Positions 6,820-14,786 are shown, counted from the stretch's first letter. The stretch: 17,832 nt of DNA from JBJEQG01 sp051881635 (GCA_051881635.1 JBJEQG010000073.1:1-17832); one strand, 5' to 3'. Made by a program: numbers and translations. Notes: generated from the letters alone by a model not told the origin.

Positions 6820-7488
6820 ATGTCAACGATTGCAATGCCAAGAGGGGCAAAAAAAGCAATAAAGAAAAAATTGACTTCTCTGTATGATAAAAATCATGCA
6901 GAAATAATGTGGAATAAAGTCGTTCAAATTTATAATAAATTTGAACAGGAACAGCCGGATATCGGAGGAAAAGATAATTTTTTATGGGATAAAGTATATA
7001 CTTCTCTTGCTTTATTTGCTTATTATGAGGCAAGCGAAAAAAACATTTCCGAAGCTGAGATGAAAAGTCTTTGTGTGGAAAGTATGATGGGAAACAATCG
7101 CATTTTAGGAAAGATACTGAATTTCAACTGGAAATGGCTGCAAAAAATATATGGAGCCATGTATATACCGATGAAAAAGAAAACCGACAAACATATTGCG
7201 GACGGAAGCTGGCATAACACATGGAAAATTGAAATCAATCCGGAAGAAAGAACGGAAGGGGTCAATGTACATCTGATTGGGTGTCCGGTGTATGATTTTG
7301 CAAAAGCACATGGATACGAAAATCTGATGCCCGCCCTTTGCAGTTCAGACCACGATGTATTTGAACCTTTACATTGCAAACTAATACGCTACCATACAGT
7401 TGCAAACGGCGATGATTATTGTGATTTTTGGCAAGTTGGCGATAAAAGTGATGTTTGGAAAGAGGCAGATAAAGAGAAGCTGTTGTAA
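6820..7488 (+). CDS. L-2-amino-thiazoline-4-carboxylic acid hydrolase-like protein
   Basis: The 222-residue sequence resembles the ATC hydrolase family (Pfam ATC_hydrolase), whose founding member opens the ring of L-2-amino-thiazoline-4-carboxylate on the path to L-cysteine. The C-terminal half is the recognisable part: GCPVYDFAKAHGYENLMPALC, with C155 before PVYDFA, then SSDHDVFEPLHCKLIRYHTVANGDDYCDFW. The N-terminal third is basic and helical. Many members of this family occur in gut Clostridia with no known substrate, so the name is a family label. AAAGGAG lies about 9 bases before the ATG. There is no signal peptide and no membrane segment; it should be cytosolic. It stands alone, with a terminator before it and a converging operon after it. 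Confidence 0.72.
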   Translation: MSTIAMPRGAKKAIKKKLTSLYDKNHAEIMWNKVVQIYNKFEQEQPDIGGKDNFLWDKVYTSLALFAYYEASEKNISEAEMKSLCVESMMGNNRILGKILNFNWKWLQKIYGAMYIPMKKKTDKHIADGSWHNTWKIEINPEERTEGVNVHLIGCPVYDFAKAHGYENLMPALCSSDHDVFEPLHCKLIRYHTVANGDDYCDFWQVGDKSDVWKEADKEKLL

Positions 7489-7643
7489 AATTAGCTTTTG
7501 GGACTAACGATTATCATTCTCACTTAAAGAAATTGATGTTTTAGGTACTATTGTTCCTTATACCAAATTCAGAACGAATTTTCTTATTTTTTCATCGAAC
7601 TCATATTAAACTTTAATTTGAGAAAACTTATTTTGGGCAACAA

Positions 7644-7677
7644 AAATCCCACTGTCATATCTCAAACAGTGGGATTT
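7644..7677 (-). terminator. Terminator of the transcarboxylase-like operon
   Basis: A perfect 12-base inverted repeat (arms 7644-7655 and 7666-7677, AAATCCCACTGT and its complement) follows the oadA stop at 7690 on the minus strand, and leads into TTTTG there. The stretch 7489-7640 before it is AT-rich; I see no gene in it. Confidence 0.85.
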
Positions 7678-7689
7678 ATTATTTATAAA

Positions 7690-9087
7690 TTATACGGGGT
7701 GAACCTTATTTTTGAGGTCAGCCTTTGAATTGATACCCAATTCAGCGTCACGGCGTTTCTTAAAGAAATCCATGGCAACTTTCGGGAACATTGCGTATGA
7801 CAATACATCTTCCTCTTGTTCAATCCATTCCGGAATTTCAGCACGCAGCTTTTCAAGCTCAGGCTCTAACAAATCCGCAGGACGGCAAGTTACAGGCTTT
7901 TCGTCACCGATAATCTTCTTTTGGAATTCGGGGTCAATCTTAACAGGTGTTGTACCGTATTTGCCCGCAACCAAACCCTTAAATTCATTTGTACACATTT
8001 TATAGCGTTCACCTGTAATGACATTATAAACGGCCTGTGTACCGACAATTTGGGAAGTCGGTGTAACGAGTGGCGGATAACCGGAATCTTTACGAACTCT
8101 CGGCACTTCTTCAAGCACTTCCGTAAGCTTGTCAGCCTTGCCAGCCTGTTTCAACTGTGAAAGGAGGTTGGAAAGCATACCGCCCGGAACCTGATAAATC
8201 AAAGCCTTAGCGTCTGTGGCAAGCATTTTCGGGTCAAGCAAACCGCTCTTGATATATTTCTCACGGAGAGTCATAAAATACTCACGGATTTCCGAAAGCT
8301 GTACCAAATCCAAACCTGTGTCATACTCTGTGCCTTGCAAAGCGGCAACCATAGACTCTGTTGGTGCATGAGATGTACCCAAAGCCAACGGGGACATTGC
8401 CGTATCAATACCGTCAGCACCGGCCTCAACGCCTTTAAGCAAACACATTGACGCTAAACCGGAGGTATAGTGTGTATGGAGTTGAATCGGCAAATCAACT
8501 GCTTCTTTGATTTTGGAAACCAATTCGGCTGTTTTTGTCGGGGTGAGTAATGCCGCCATATCCTTAATACAGATTGAATTTGCACCTGCATCGGCAATTC
8601 TCTTGGCATACTCAACATAATACTCGTCCGTGAAAACAGGACCTGTTGTATAGCTTATGGCAACCTGTGCCTCAACTTTTTCCTTATTTGCGGCCTTAAT
8701 CGCCGTTTTAAGGTTTTTAATATCGTTCAATGCGTCAAAGATACGGATAATATCAATACCGTTAGCGGCGGAACGCTGTACAAAATATTCGAGAACATCA
8801 TCTGAATAATGACGGTAACCGAGCATATTCTGTCCTCTGAACAGCATTTGGAGTTTTGTGTTCGGACATTTTTCACGCAAAGTACGCAGTCTTTGCCACG
8901 GGTCTTCATTCAGGAAACGCAGGCAGGCGTCAAAAGTCGCACCGCCCCAACATTCCAAAGAATAATATCCGATTTTATCCAATTTTTCAAGAATTGGGAG
9001 CATATCCTCAATGGGCATTCTTGTCGCAATCAATGACTGATGTGCGTCACGGAGTACGGTTTCCGTAATTCTAATTTTCTTTCCCAT
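7690..9087 (-). CDS. oadA: OadA-type carboxyltransferase (oxaloacetate decarboxylase alpha / transcarboxylase 5S-like)
   Basis: The protein has 465 residues and lacks the C-terminal biotin domain found in full OadA (about 590), which here is a separate gene just upstream. The TIM-barrel active site is intact: metal ligand D14 in LRDAHQS, the probable carbamylated lysine K175 in CIKDMAALL, and H204/H206 in LHTHYTSG. It moves CO2 between biotin and pyruvate/oxaloacetate. AAGGAAGG sits before the ATG. It is the last gene of a three-gene leftward operon (carboxyltransferase, biotin carrier, oadA) with 35 bases to the carrier. With those partners it fits a soluble transcarboxylase 5S subunit; an alternative is the alpha subunit of a sodium-pumping decarboxylase, whose membrane beta subunit is not in the window. 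Family call firm, complex type inferred. Confidence 0.92.
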   Translation of the reverse strand: MGKKIRITETVLRDAHQSLIATRMPIEDMLPILEKLDKIGYYSLECWGGATFDACLRFLNEDPWQRLRTLREKCPNTKLQMLFRGQNMLGYRHYSDDVLEYFVQRSAANGIDIIRIFDALNDIKNLKTAIKAANKEKVEAQVAISYTTGPVFTDEYYVEYAKRIADAGANSICIKDMAALLTPTKTAELVSKIKEAVDLPIQLHTHYTSGLASMCLLKGVEAGADGIDTAMSPLALGTSHAPTESMVAALQGTEYDTGLDLVQLSEIREYFMTLREKYIKSGLLDPKMLATDAKALIYQVPGGMLSNLLSQLKQAGKADKLTEVLEEVPRVRKDSGYPPLVTPTSQIVGTQAVYNVITGERYKMCTNEFKGLVAGKYGTTPVKIDPEFQKKIIGDEKPVTCRPADLLEPELEKLRAEIPEWIEQEEDVLSYAMFPKVAMDFFKKRRDAELGINSKADLKNKVHPV

Positions 9088-9122
9088 ATTTCTGCCTTCC
9101 TTTCAGATTTTAACAGTGTGAA

Positions 9123-9488
9123 TTATTGGAGAGATACCAAAGCGGCACCCGTATCAACGGTATCACCCTTATTAACGCTGACGGAGGCAACAACGCCGTC
9201 ACGAGGACACTTGATTTCGTTTTCCATTTTCATGGCTTCAAGAACAACGAGAACATCGCCCTTCTTTACGGCTTTTCCCGCTGTAACATTAACGGAAACG
9301 ATTGTGCCGGGCATCGGAGAGGAAATTGTTTCACTGCCTGCGGCTGCGGGAGCGGCTTTTGGTGCAGCTTTCGGAGCTGCCTTAGGTGCAGCGGCAGGAG
9401 CAACGGCAACGGGAGCAACCGAACCGTCTGCTTCCTCAACCTGAACATCATATACAACGCCGTTTACGGTGATTTTCAAATTTTTCAT
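9123..9488 (-). CDS. Biotin carboxyl carrier protein (transcarboxylase 1.3S-like)
   Basis: The protein has 121 residues from the ATG at 9486-9488. I prefer this to a GTG at 9504-9506 (127 residues) because AAAGGA (9498-9503) sits 9 bases before the ATG. The layout is a short beta start (MKNLKITVNGVVYDVQVEEA), an Ala/Pro/Lys linker (about 24-50), then a biotinyl domain with the acceptor lysine K87 in EAMKMEN and the closing GDTVDTGAALVSL. The long flexible linker lets biotin swing between the two carboxyltransferases encoded on either side. It is the middle gene of the operon, with short gaps of 38 and 35 bases to its neighbours. It closely matches the OadG/GcdC-type carrier subunits. Confidence 0.93.
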   Translation of the reverse strand: MKNLKITVNGVVYDVQVEEADGSVAPVAVAPAAAPKAAPKAAPKAAPAAAGSETISSPMPGTIVSVNVTAGKAVKKGDVLVVLEAMKMENEIKCPRDGVVASVSVNKGDTVDTGAALVSLQ

Positions 9489-9526
9489 ATCTATAATTCC
9501 TTTCACTGTTTAATTCGTCTGTTTAA

Positions 9527-10894
9527 TCAAAGATACAGGCTGTTGTGTTTTTTGGGCAAACCTGTAACACGCTTGCCGGAAAGAATATCCAAAGATGCAA
9601 TTACTTTTGCTCTTGTATCTTCGGGACGGATAATATCTTCAATATAACCTTTGGCGGCAGCATCAAAAGCAGAACAGTTCTTTTCCTTAAATTCTTCCAC
9701 AACAGCTTTCTTTGCAGCTTTCGGGTCGGCAGCCTCTTTAATCTTTTTGCCATACTCATCACCGAGCATAATAACGGCTTCGGCGGCGGGATTCAAAGCG
9801 GAAACATTTGCGGAAACCCATGCGTATGTAAAATCAGCGGCAGCACCTGTACCCGCAAGAGCAATATAAACTGCACCACAGGCATCACCTGTAACAACCG
9901 TTACTTTTGCGGTTGTTGCCTCAGCATAAGCGGAAGTCAGTTTAGAGGCAGACTTTAAGCAGTTAAAACGCTCAGCGTCCACAAAGGAAATCACAGGGAT
10001 TGCAAAAGCATCACAGAAACGAACAAAACGAGCCGCCTTATTAGCTGCACCGCAGTCAATAATCTTATCGGCGGACGCAACAACACCCACAGCAGCACCC
10101 ATTAAAGTTGCCAAACCAACTTTCAAACCCTTGCCGTAAGCGGCATTGAACTCAACAAAGCTGTCCTCGTCAACAACACCTTTAACGGCATCAACCGCAG
10201 AAGATGTTTCCGTCAAAACGGTTTCGGGGTCGGCAAATTCAAGACCGTCCGCAATTTCAAGGTTGTTTGACGGCAACATTGTAATAAGCGTCTTAACCTT
10301 TTCGATTGCACTTTCGGCATCGTCAACAACAAAAGTTGCCGTACCGTTTTCGGCATTTTCTTCCGCTGAGGCCTTTGAGCCTGACGGACAAAGTGACAGT
10401 TGAGCGTCTTTTGTCATAATCAAAATATCGGAAGCAACAGCCGCCAACGCCTGTGTTCCCAGGCATGAACCCAATACAACGGAAATCTGCGGAACAACGC
10501 CCGAAAGATTATTGGCGTTCTTCAAAAGTTCGCCGTAACCTGCCAAAAGGTCCGCACCCTCTGTCAGACGACCGCCCAAAGAATCATACATAGCCACAAC
10601 AGGCACACCTGTCTTTACAGCCAAATCATAAACCTTTTTGATTTTTGCCGCCTGAGCCTTTGACATCGCACCACCTGCAACATCACTGTTCTGTGCATAT
10701 GCATAGACACCGACACCGCCAACATAGCCGTAAGCGGCAATCGCCTCAGTATAGCTGTCAGCAGACTTTGTCAAGGCACTGATTTCGGTAAAAGCACCGT
10801 CATCAAACAATTTTTCAAGATGTTTATACGCCTTTGTTGCACTGAGTTCGGACTGAGCCGTTTCCAGTGTTTCCAATCTCGTTTCAATACTCAT
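9527..10894 (-). CDS. Divergent acyl-CoA carboxyltransferase subunit (MmdA/12S-like)
   Basis: The 455-residue protein has the crotonase-like carboxyltransferase folds, recognisable in MYDSLGGRLTEGADLLAGYGEL and SAYAEATTAKVTVVTGDAC. Compared with the usual propionyl-CoA carboxylase beta/MmdA family (about 510), it is short. The family's ARERI-type N-terminal stretch is absent. The 'SGGARIQEG' motif reads SLGGRLTEG. The oxyanion-type CAGG motif reads CLGTQ. The FVDVPGFLPG region reads FVDAERFNC. The fold is kept, but CoA or acyl binding may differ. It is first in the operon, with GGAGGATAAGGG just before the ATG, and probably hands CO2 to the biotin carrier from an acyl-CoA or another substrate. 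Methylmalonyl-CoA is the family default but is not shown here. Confidence 0.8.
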   Translation of the reverse strand: MSIETRLETLETAQSELSATKAYKHLEKLFDDGAFTEISALTKSADSYTEAIAAYGYVGGVGVYAYAQNSDVAGGAMSKAQAAKIKKVYDLAVKTGVPVVAMYDSLGGRLTEGADLLAGYGELLKNANNLSGVVPQISVVLGSCLGTQALAAVASDILIMTKDAQLSLCPSGSKASAEENAENGTATFVVDDAESAIEKVKTLITMLPSNNLEIADGLEFADPETVLTETSSAVDAVKGVVDEDSFVEFNAAYGKGLKVGLATLMGAAVGVVASADKIIDCGAANKAARFVRFCDAFAIPVISFVDAERFNCLKSASKLTSAYAEATTAKVTVVTGDACGAVYIALAGTGAAADFTYAWVSANVSALNPAAEAVIMLGDEYGKKIKEAADPKAAKKAVVEEFKEKNCSAFDAAAKGYIEDIIRPEDTRAKVIASLDILSGKRVTGLPKKHNSLYL

Positions 10895-10942
10895 CCCTTA
10901 TCCTCCATTCAATCCGTTATTTGATAACGAAATATCTATCTT

Positions 10943-10971
10943 ATTATAAAATAATTTTTTCCAAATAGCAA
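10943..10971 (-). promoter_or_regulatory. Promoter of the transcarboxylase-like operon
   Basis: Minus-strand TTGCTA (10966-10971), 17 bases, then TATAAT (10943-10948), 48 bases before the first ATG. The -35 box matches 4 of 6 positions. Confidence 0.6.
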
Positions 10972-11012
10972 GTGGCAAATAATAATCCTCTTATTTCCCA
11001 AAAGACGGGATT

Positions 11013-11086
11013 CAAAAGGGTTGTAAAACCTTTTGCGGTTTCCAAAGTCATAGCTTTTGGCAGGGATTTGGGGACAAAGTCCCCAA
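11013..11086. repeat. Modular hairpin intergenic repeat, copy A
   Basis: Three hairpins follow one another: CAAAAGG/CCTTTTG (11013-11019, 11029-11035), the CCAAA...TTTGG hairpin (11042-11046, 11056-11060), and TTGGGGAC-AAA-GTCCCCAA (11068-11086). The stretch GCGGTTTCCAAAG (11035-11047) recurs in copy B at 13518-13606. It lies immediately past the rluB stop and may act as its terminator, although no clear T run follows on the minus strand. Confidence 0.7.
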
Positions 11087-11091
11087 TATTC

Positions 11092-11853
11092 TTATCGGTG
11101 CGGTTTTGTTGAAGGGCGTTCCTCATACTTTTTTTGAGCCGCTCCGATTTTTTTCATTTCTTCTTTTGTCAGTTCACGCCATTCTCCCGGTTGAAGCATA
11201 CCCAATTTGACAGGACCTATTGCCACTCTTTTAAGACGGGCAACCTCTAAATTAACAGCCTCGCACATTTTGCGGATTTGGCGGTTTCTGCCCTCCTCCA
11301 ATACGATTTCCAAAACAGTGCGGTTTTGCTCGGCAGTTACCACACGAATTGCGGCAGGGGCAGACATTCTGCCGTCAACAAGAACGCCTGTTGTCAATTT
11401 TGTGAGTTGGTCCTCTGTTATTCTCGGACGCACCGTCACACGGTAGGTTTTCGGCATATGCGTTGACGGGTGACTGATTGAATTGGCAAACGCCCCGTCA
11501 TTTGTCATGAAAAGCAAGCCCTCAGATTCTCTGTCCAGACGCCCGACGGGAAACAAACGAACAGGAATATCCAACACAAGCTCCGCCACGCATTTTCTGT
11601 CCTGTTCGTCATTCATTGTTGTTATGTAGCCTCTCGGCTTGTGAAGCATAATATAATATTTTTGTGCTTTCTTCTCAAACCGCAAAGGCTGACCGTTGAC
11701 TGTAATACGGTCTTTTTCGGGGTCTGCCTTATCGCCCAGACCCACAACCTGACCGTTCACCTGTACACGCTTTTGTTTTATAAGTTCCTCAGCTTTTCGG
11801 CGTGATGCCAAGCCCGCATCAGCGATAATTTTTTGTATTCTGATTTTTTCCAT
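11092..11853 (-). CDS. rluB: 23S rRNA pseudouridine synthase, RsuA/RluB family
   Basis: The 253-residue protein has an N-terminal S4 RNA-binding domain (MEKIRIQKIIADAGLASRRKAEELI, about 1-60) and an RsuA/RluB/RluE/RluF catalytic domain. The catalytic aspartate is D107 in GRLDRESEGLLF. Conserved stretches KPRGYITT and EGRNRQIRKM are present. It changes a uridine in large-subunit rRNA to pseudouridine; the exact site (RluB or a near relative) cannot be told from the sequence. It is the last gene of the leftward scp-ytf-dac run, 35 bases after the carboxypeptidase gene, so it is likely cotranscribed. The ribosome site is weak (AGGGTG). Confidence 0.9.
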   Translation of the reverse strand: MEKIRIQKIIADAGLASRRKAEELIKQKRVQVNGQVVGLGDKADPEKDRITVNGQPLRFEKKAQKYYIMLHKPRGYITTMNDEQDRKCVAELVLDIPVRLFPVGRLDRESEGLLFMTNDGAFANSISHPSTHMPKTYRVTVRPRITEDQLTKLTTGVLVDGRMSAPAAIRVVTAEQNRTVLEIVLEEGRNRQIRKMCEAVNLEVARLKRVAIGPVKLGMLQPGEWRELTKEEMKKIGAAQKKYEERPSTKPHR

Positions 11854-11888
11854 AAAAAAACACCCTTATATAAAGATAAAGCGTTATG

Positions 11889-12959
11889 CTAAACACTGTC
11901 GGCAATCAAATTGCACTGTGCAATAATTTTACCCTCACTCTCAAAAACCACAGACCCGATTTTCTGCCCTTTACGCACAGGTGCATAGACAAAATACGGC
12001 AAATAAACCTTTCTTTGTACTGACTGATTTTCCGACAAAACCGCCGTTAAATCACAGTTTGGAGATACGGTTACAGTGTCCCGTTCTCCGCCGACAAGCG
12101 GTATCTCAAAACTGTAATCGGTTGTAATCAACTGCCGTTTTTCGACTGCGGAAAAGCCGTAATCAAAGAGATTGCAGTGGTCCTCCCAATCGTTGCCGTC
12201 ATTCAGTGTTACGGCAATTAAGCGTACACCGTCACGCTCCGCACAGGAGGTCAAAGTTCGTCCTGCCGTTTTGGTAAAGCCCGTTTTAATGCCGATACAG
12301 TCCTCATACAGGGAGAGCAGACGGTTGTGATTATTGCAAACCGTTGTTTTTCCCTCAGGTTCAATGAAAGAAACATTTATACTTTTTTGCGATACAATCG
12401 CCGCAAAATCTTCGTTATCCATAGCGTAAGCACAAAGCAATGCCATATCATACGCACTTGAATAGTGTTCCTCATCGTCCAAACCTGACGGTGTAACAAA
12501 ATGTGTATCTTTCATACCCAAAGCGGCGGCTTTTTCGTTCATCAAATCCGCAAAGCCTTCCATACTGCCGCCTACCGTCAAAGCGATTGCGTTTGCGGCA
12601 TCGTTTCCCGAAACCATCATCATGCCCTTGACAAGTTCCGTTATTGTGATAACCTCGCCCTCTTTAAGATACATACTCGAACCTTCGGCATACATATCTC
12701 TTGTCACTGTTACGGCACAATCATTACCCCTTGCATATTCCAAGCCCAATATGGCGGTCATTATTTTGGTAATACTTGCAATCGGGCGTTGTGTGTGCAT
12801 ATCCTTTTGATAAAGCACTTCGCCGCTGTCGGCACAATACAAAACGGCAGACGCTGCCGACACTGACGGTTCTGTTTCAGCCGCATGAACATTGACGGAT
12901 ACCGCTCCCACAGTCATGCATAAAACAGCGACACAGGAAATGATTTTTTTCAAATACAT
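11889..12959 (-). CDS. D-alanyl-D-alanine carboxypeptidase (PBP5/DacF type)
   Basis: The 356-residue protein begins with a signal peptide (MYLKKIISCVAVLCMTVGAVSVNVHA, predicted cut after A26). All three penicillin-binding motifs are intact: nucleophile S62 and K65 in SITK, S117-G118-N119, and K225-T226-G227 (KTGFTK). A C-terminal PBP5-type domain follows. It trims the last D-Ala of peptidoglycan pentapeptides outside the membrane. I do not see a clear C-terminal amphipathic anchor, so it may be released or tethered otherwise. GAGGTGG lies before the ATG. Its position after ytfJ and scpAB matches the DacF-type neighbourhood of Clostridia, so a sporulation-related role is possible but not shown. 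Confidence 0.93.
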   Translation of the reverse strand: MYLKKIISCVAVLCMTVGAVSVNVHAAETEPSVSAASAVLYCADSGEVLYQKDMHTQRPIASITKIMTAILGLEYARGNDCAVTVTRDMYAEGSSMYLKEGEVITITELVKGMMMVSGNDAANAIALTVGGSMEGFADLMNEKAAALGMKDTHFVTPSGLDDEEHYSSAYDMALLCAYAMDNEDFAAIVSQKSINVSFIEPEGKTTVCNNHNRLLSLYEDCIGIKTGFTKTAGRTLTSCAERDGVRLIAVTLNDGNDWEDHCNLFDYGFSAVEKRQLITTDYSFEIPLVGGERDTVTVSPNCDLTAVLSENQSVQRKVYLPYFVYAPVRKGQKIGSVVFESEGKIIAQCNLIADSV

Positions 12960-13041
12960 AAATCCACCTCAACACAGAAAAAAGTTTGAAGAAAGTTCTC
13001 TCCAAATTTATTTTTTCCGTACATGGCGAATTTATACGGTT

Positions 13042-13491
13042 TCAGATAATCGGGTCTTCAATGCCTGCTTTTGGCATTTCGTCCGCACTTTTATCGGCTT
13101 TTTCCTCCTTCTTGTCCTTTTTGAACAAGCCGGCAATTTTATCAATAATTTCGGGAACCATACCAATGGCACGGTCCTGACCGTCCTTATAGTCAGCGAT
13201 ATTCAACAGCTTGACATCACCGTTTGAAATAGTCAGAAAAGCTACGGGATTGATAGTAACACCCGCACCCGTACCGCCACCAAAGAGATTGGAACTGCTC
13301 TCACGCTTACCCTGAAATTCAGAACCGCCTGACGCAAATCCGTAAACCACTTTGGAAATCGGAATAACGGTTGTACCGTCCGGTGTTGTAATCGGCGTTC
13401 CAATAACCGTATTCACATCAACCATTTGTTTAATCTTCTCCAAAGTTGTGTCCATCAAACCCTCAATCGGGTGCATTTTTTCTTCGCTCAT
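13042..13491 (-). CDS. ytfJ: GerW/YtfJ family sporulation protein
   Basis: The protein has 149 residues from the ATG at 13489-13491. A longer start at 13554 is rejected because AGGAGAGG lies just before this ATG and the extra codons run into a repeat element. The conserved YtfJ core is MHPIEGLMDTTLEKIKQMVD followed by GTPITTPDGTTVIPISKVVYGF and a glycine-rich GGGTGAGVTINPVAFL. The C-terminus is a Lys/Glu tail. Family members are forespore proteins needed for normal spore germination in Bacillus. With the DUF2953 gene right upstream it matches the conserved ytfI-ytfJ pair, and it suggests a spore-forming ancestry. Whether this organism sporulates cannot be told from the window. Confidence 0.9.
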   Translation of the reverse strand: MSEEKMHPIEGLMDTTLEKIKQMVDVNTVIGTPITTPDGTTVIPISKVVYGFASGGSEFQGKRESSSNLFGGGTGAGVTINPVAFLTISNGDVKLLNIADYKDGQDRAIGMVPEIIDKIAGLFKKDKKEEKADKSADEMPKAGIEDPII

Positions 13492-13517
13492 TTCCAAAAC
13501 ACCTCTCCTAATTATTG

Positions 13518-13606
13518 GCGGGGTTTTACCGAGAGCCTCGGTCGCACCCCGCACCCCACCAAAGGCTCTGCCTTTGGAAACCGCATAAGGGACACAGTCC
13601 CTTATG
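13518..13606. repeat. Modular hairpin intergenic repeat, copy B
   Basis: On the minus strand this reads CATAAGGGAC/GTCCCTTATG hairpin (13584-13606), then GCGGTTTCCAAAG shared with copy A, a CCAAAGG-CTCTG-CCTTTGG hairpin (13559-13577), and GCGGGGT/ACCCCGC (13518-13524, 13546-13552) enclosing ACCGAG/CTCGGT (13528-13542). It occupies the gap between the DUF2953 gene and ytfJ, inside a probable operon, and is in the opposite orientation to copy A. Confidence 0.75.
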
Positions 13607-13626
13607 TATCCCGTTTTTTTGGGGGA

Positions 13627-14238
13627 TTATTTTTTGTTTACTATTTTAACAGCTCCGATAAGAGCTTTAATTGCTATATGAAGTGCAAACACAGGGCGTA
13701 TGCCAAGAATAACATGGGTATCAATGACCGTTTTGTCACTGTCAAAATCGGCTGTGATATTCAAATGATATTTGCACTTTTTAAGATGTGACTCAATAAA
13801 TGACACAGCAGGATAAATTGCCGAACACGCATAGCCGTAATTCATCGCCGTTTGTGCGGAATCTTCCCCGGCTATGGCAGCATTGATGTCCATTTTATAA
13901 ATCAGCAAGTGCCGCAAAAACTGACGGCTCGACTGATTGATTAGATTGATTATATCTTTCAACAAAGCTACAAGTCCCGAAAAACCTTTTTCTTTGACAA
14001 AGGATAAATTGGAATTTTTGGTTTTTTCGGTTTTAGGTTTTTGTTTCCCGTTTTCCTCTTTTTCAGGTTGAGATTTATTCTTTTTTTTCTCTTTGGCGGG
14101 AACAATTTTAAAAGACAAAAACAGATACTTTATTTTGACCGTCCAGGACCCGTTATATACAATATCGGCTTTCAGCGGAATACTCAGCAAAAGCAAAATA
14201 AACAGAAGTATGCCGAGAATGATATACAATGCCGTCAT
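13627..14238 (-). CDS. DUF2953 membrane protein (YtfI-like)
   Basis: The 203-residue protein starts with one membrane segment (TALYIILGILLFILLLLSI), followed by a basic Lys/Glu/Pro stretch (about 50-75), and ends in a DUF2953 domain with NAAIAGEDSAQTAMNYG and a final hydrophobic HIAIKALIGAVKI region. In Bacillus its relative ytfI precedes ytfJ, and the same order holds here; the function is unknown. Its ATG overlaps the scpB stop by four bases (ATGA), so the two are translationally coupled. The 135-base gap to ytfJ holds repeat copy B, so transcription may be modified there. Confidence 0.86.
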   Translation of the reverse strand: MTALYIILGILLFILLLLSIPLKADIVYNGSWTVKIKYLFLSFKIVPAKEKKKNKSQPEKEENGKQKPKTEKTKNSNLSFVKEKGFSGLVALLKDIINLINQSSRQFLRHLLIYKMDINAAIAGEDSAQTAMNYGYACSAIYPAVSFIESHLKKCKYHLNITADFDSDKTVIDTHVILGIRPVFALHIAIKALIGAVKIVNKK

Positions 14239-14786
14239 GGTTGTTCTTCTCCGTCCTCAGCGGTTTCTTCCGTCTTTTGTTCGGGCAGCGGCGGTAACTG
14301 TTCAATCGAGGAAATATTAAAGCAACGCAAGAAATGGTCGGTTGTTCCATAAAGCAAGGGCTTTCCGGGCAATTCCAGGCGTCCTTTTTCTTCGATTAAC
14401 TGTCTTGCCACAAGGCTTGATACAACACCTGAACAATCCACGCCACGCACCTGTTCCACAAAGGCTTTTGTGACAGGCTGATTATAGGCAATTACCGCCA
14501 AAGTTTCCATAGCCGCCTGTGACAGGGGAGTATTTCTTTTCAAGTCCATAACGGTGCGGATTTGTTCGGCATATTTCTCAACCGTACACATTTGATAGCT
14601 GTCACGCAGCCGTATAACACGAAATCCACGATTGTCTTTTTCATACTCCGATTTTAAGCCGTCACAGACCGCACAAACCTTTTCGGCAGGAACAAACAGA
14701 GCCTGAGAAATCTTCTCCACTTCAACAGGCGTACCGCTCGCAAAGAGGATAGCTTCGATTGTGCTTTTCAATTCTCTTTCTTCCAT
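14235..14786 (-). CDS. scpB: Segregation and condensation protein B
   Basis: The 183-residue protein is the winged-helix ScpB of the Smc-ScpA-ScpB condensin. It shows the family opening ELKSTIEAILFASGTPVE, the middle TPLSQAAMETLAVIAYNQPVTK, and the VRGVDCSGVVSSLVARQLIE stretch with its KGRLELPGKPLLYGTT follow-up. It dimerises and binds the ScpA kleisin, helping Smc fold and segregate the chromosome. AGGAGG lies before the ATG. It overlaps scpA by 19 bases and the DUF2953 gene by four, so all three are cotranscribed. Confidence 0.95.
   Translation of the reverse strand: MEERELKSTIEAILFASGTPVEVEKISQALFVPAEKVCAVCDGLKSEYEKDNRGFRVIRLRDSYQMCTVEKYAEQIRTVMDLKRNTPLSQAAMETLAVIAYNQPVTKAFVEQVRGVDCSGVVSSLVARQLIEEKGRLELPGKPLLYGTTDHFLRCFNISSIEQLPPLPEQKTEETAEDGEEQP

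Noticed and set aside
6722..7033. A 103-codon minus-strand frame before the ATC-hydrolase-like gene
   Set aside because: It overlaps the terminator and the coding frame on the other strand, and lacks a recognisable motif.
7505..7525. A Fur-box-like stretch around GATTATCATTCTC
   Set aside because: Only a partial match, with no promoter placed for it and no iron gene nearby.
9040..9444. A 134-codon plus-strand frame rich in Ala/Gly
   Set aside because: It is the reverse of the biotin carrier's Ala/Pro linker, whose composition makes an open antisense frame.
13492..13554. An extended start for ytfJ at 13554
   Set aside because: The extra codons run into the repeat, and AGGAGAGG plus family alignment fit the ATG at 13491.
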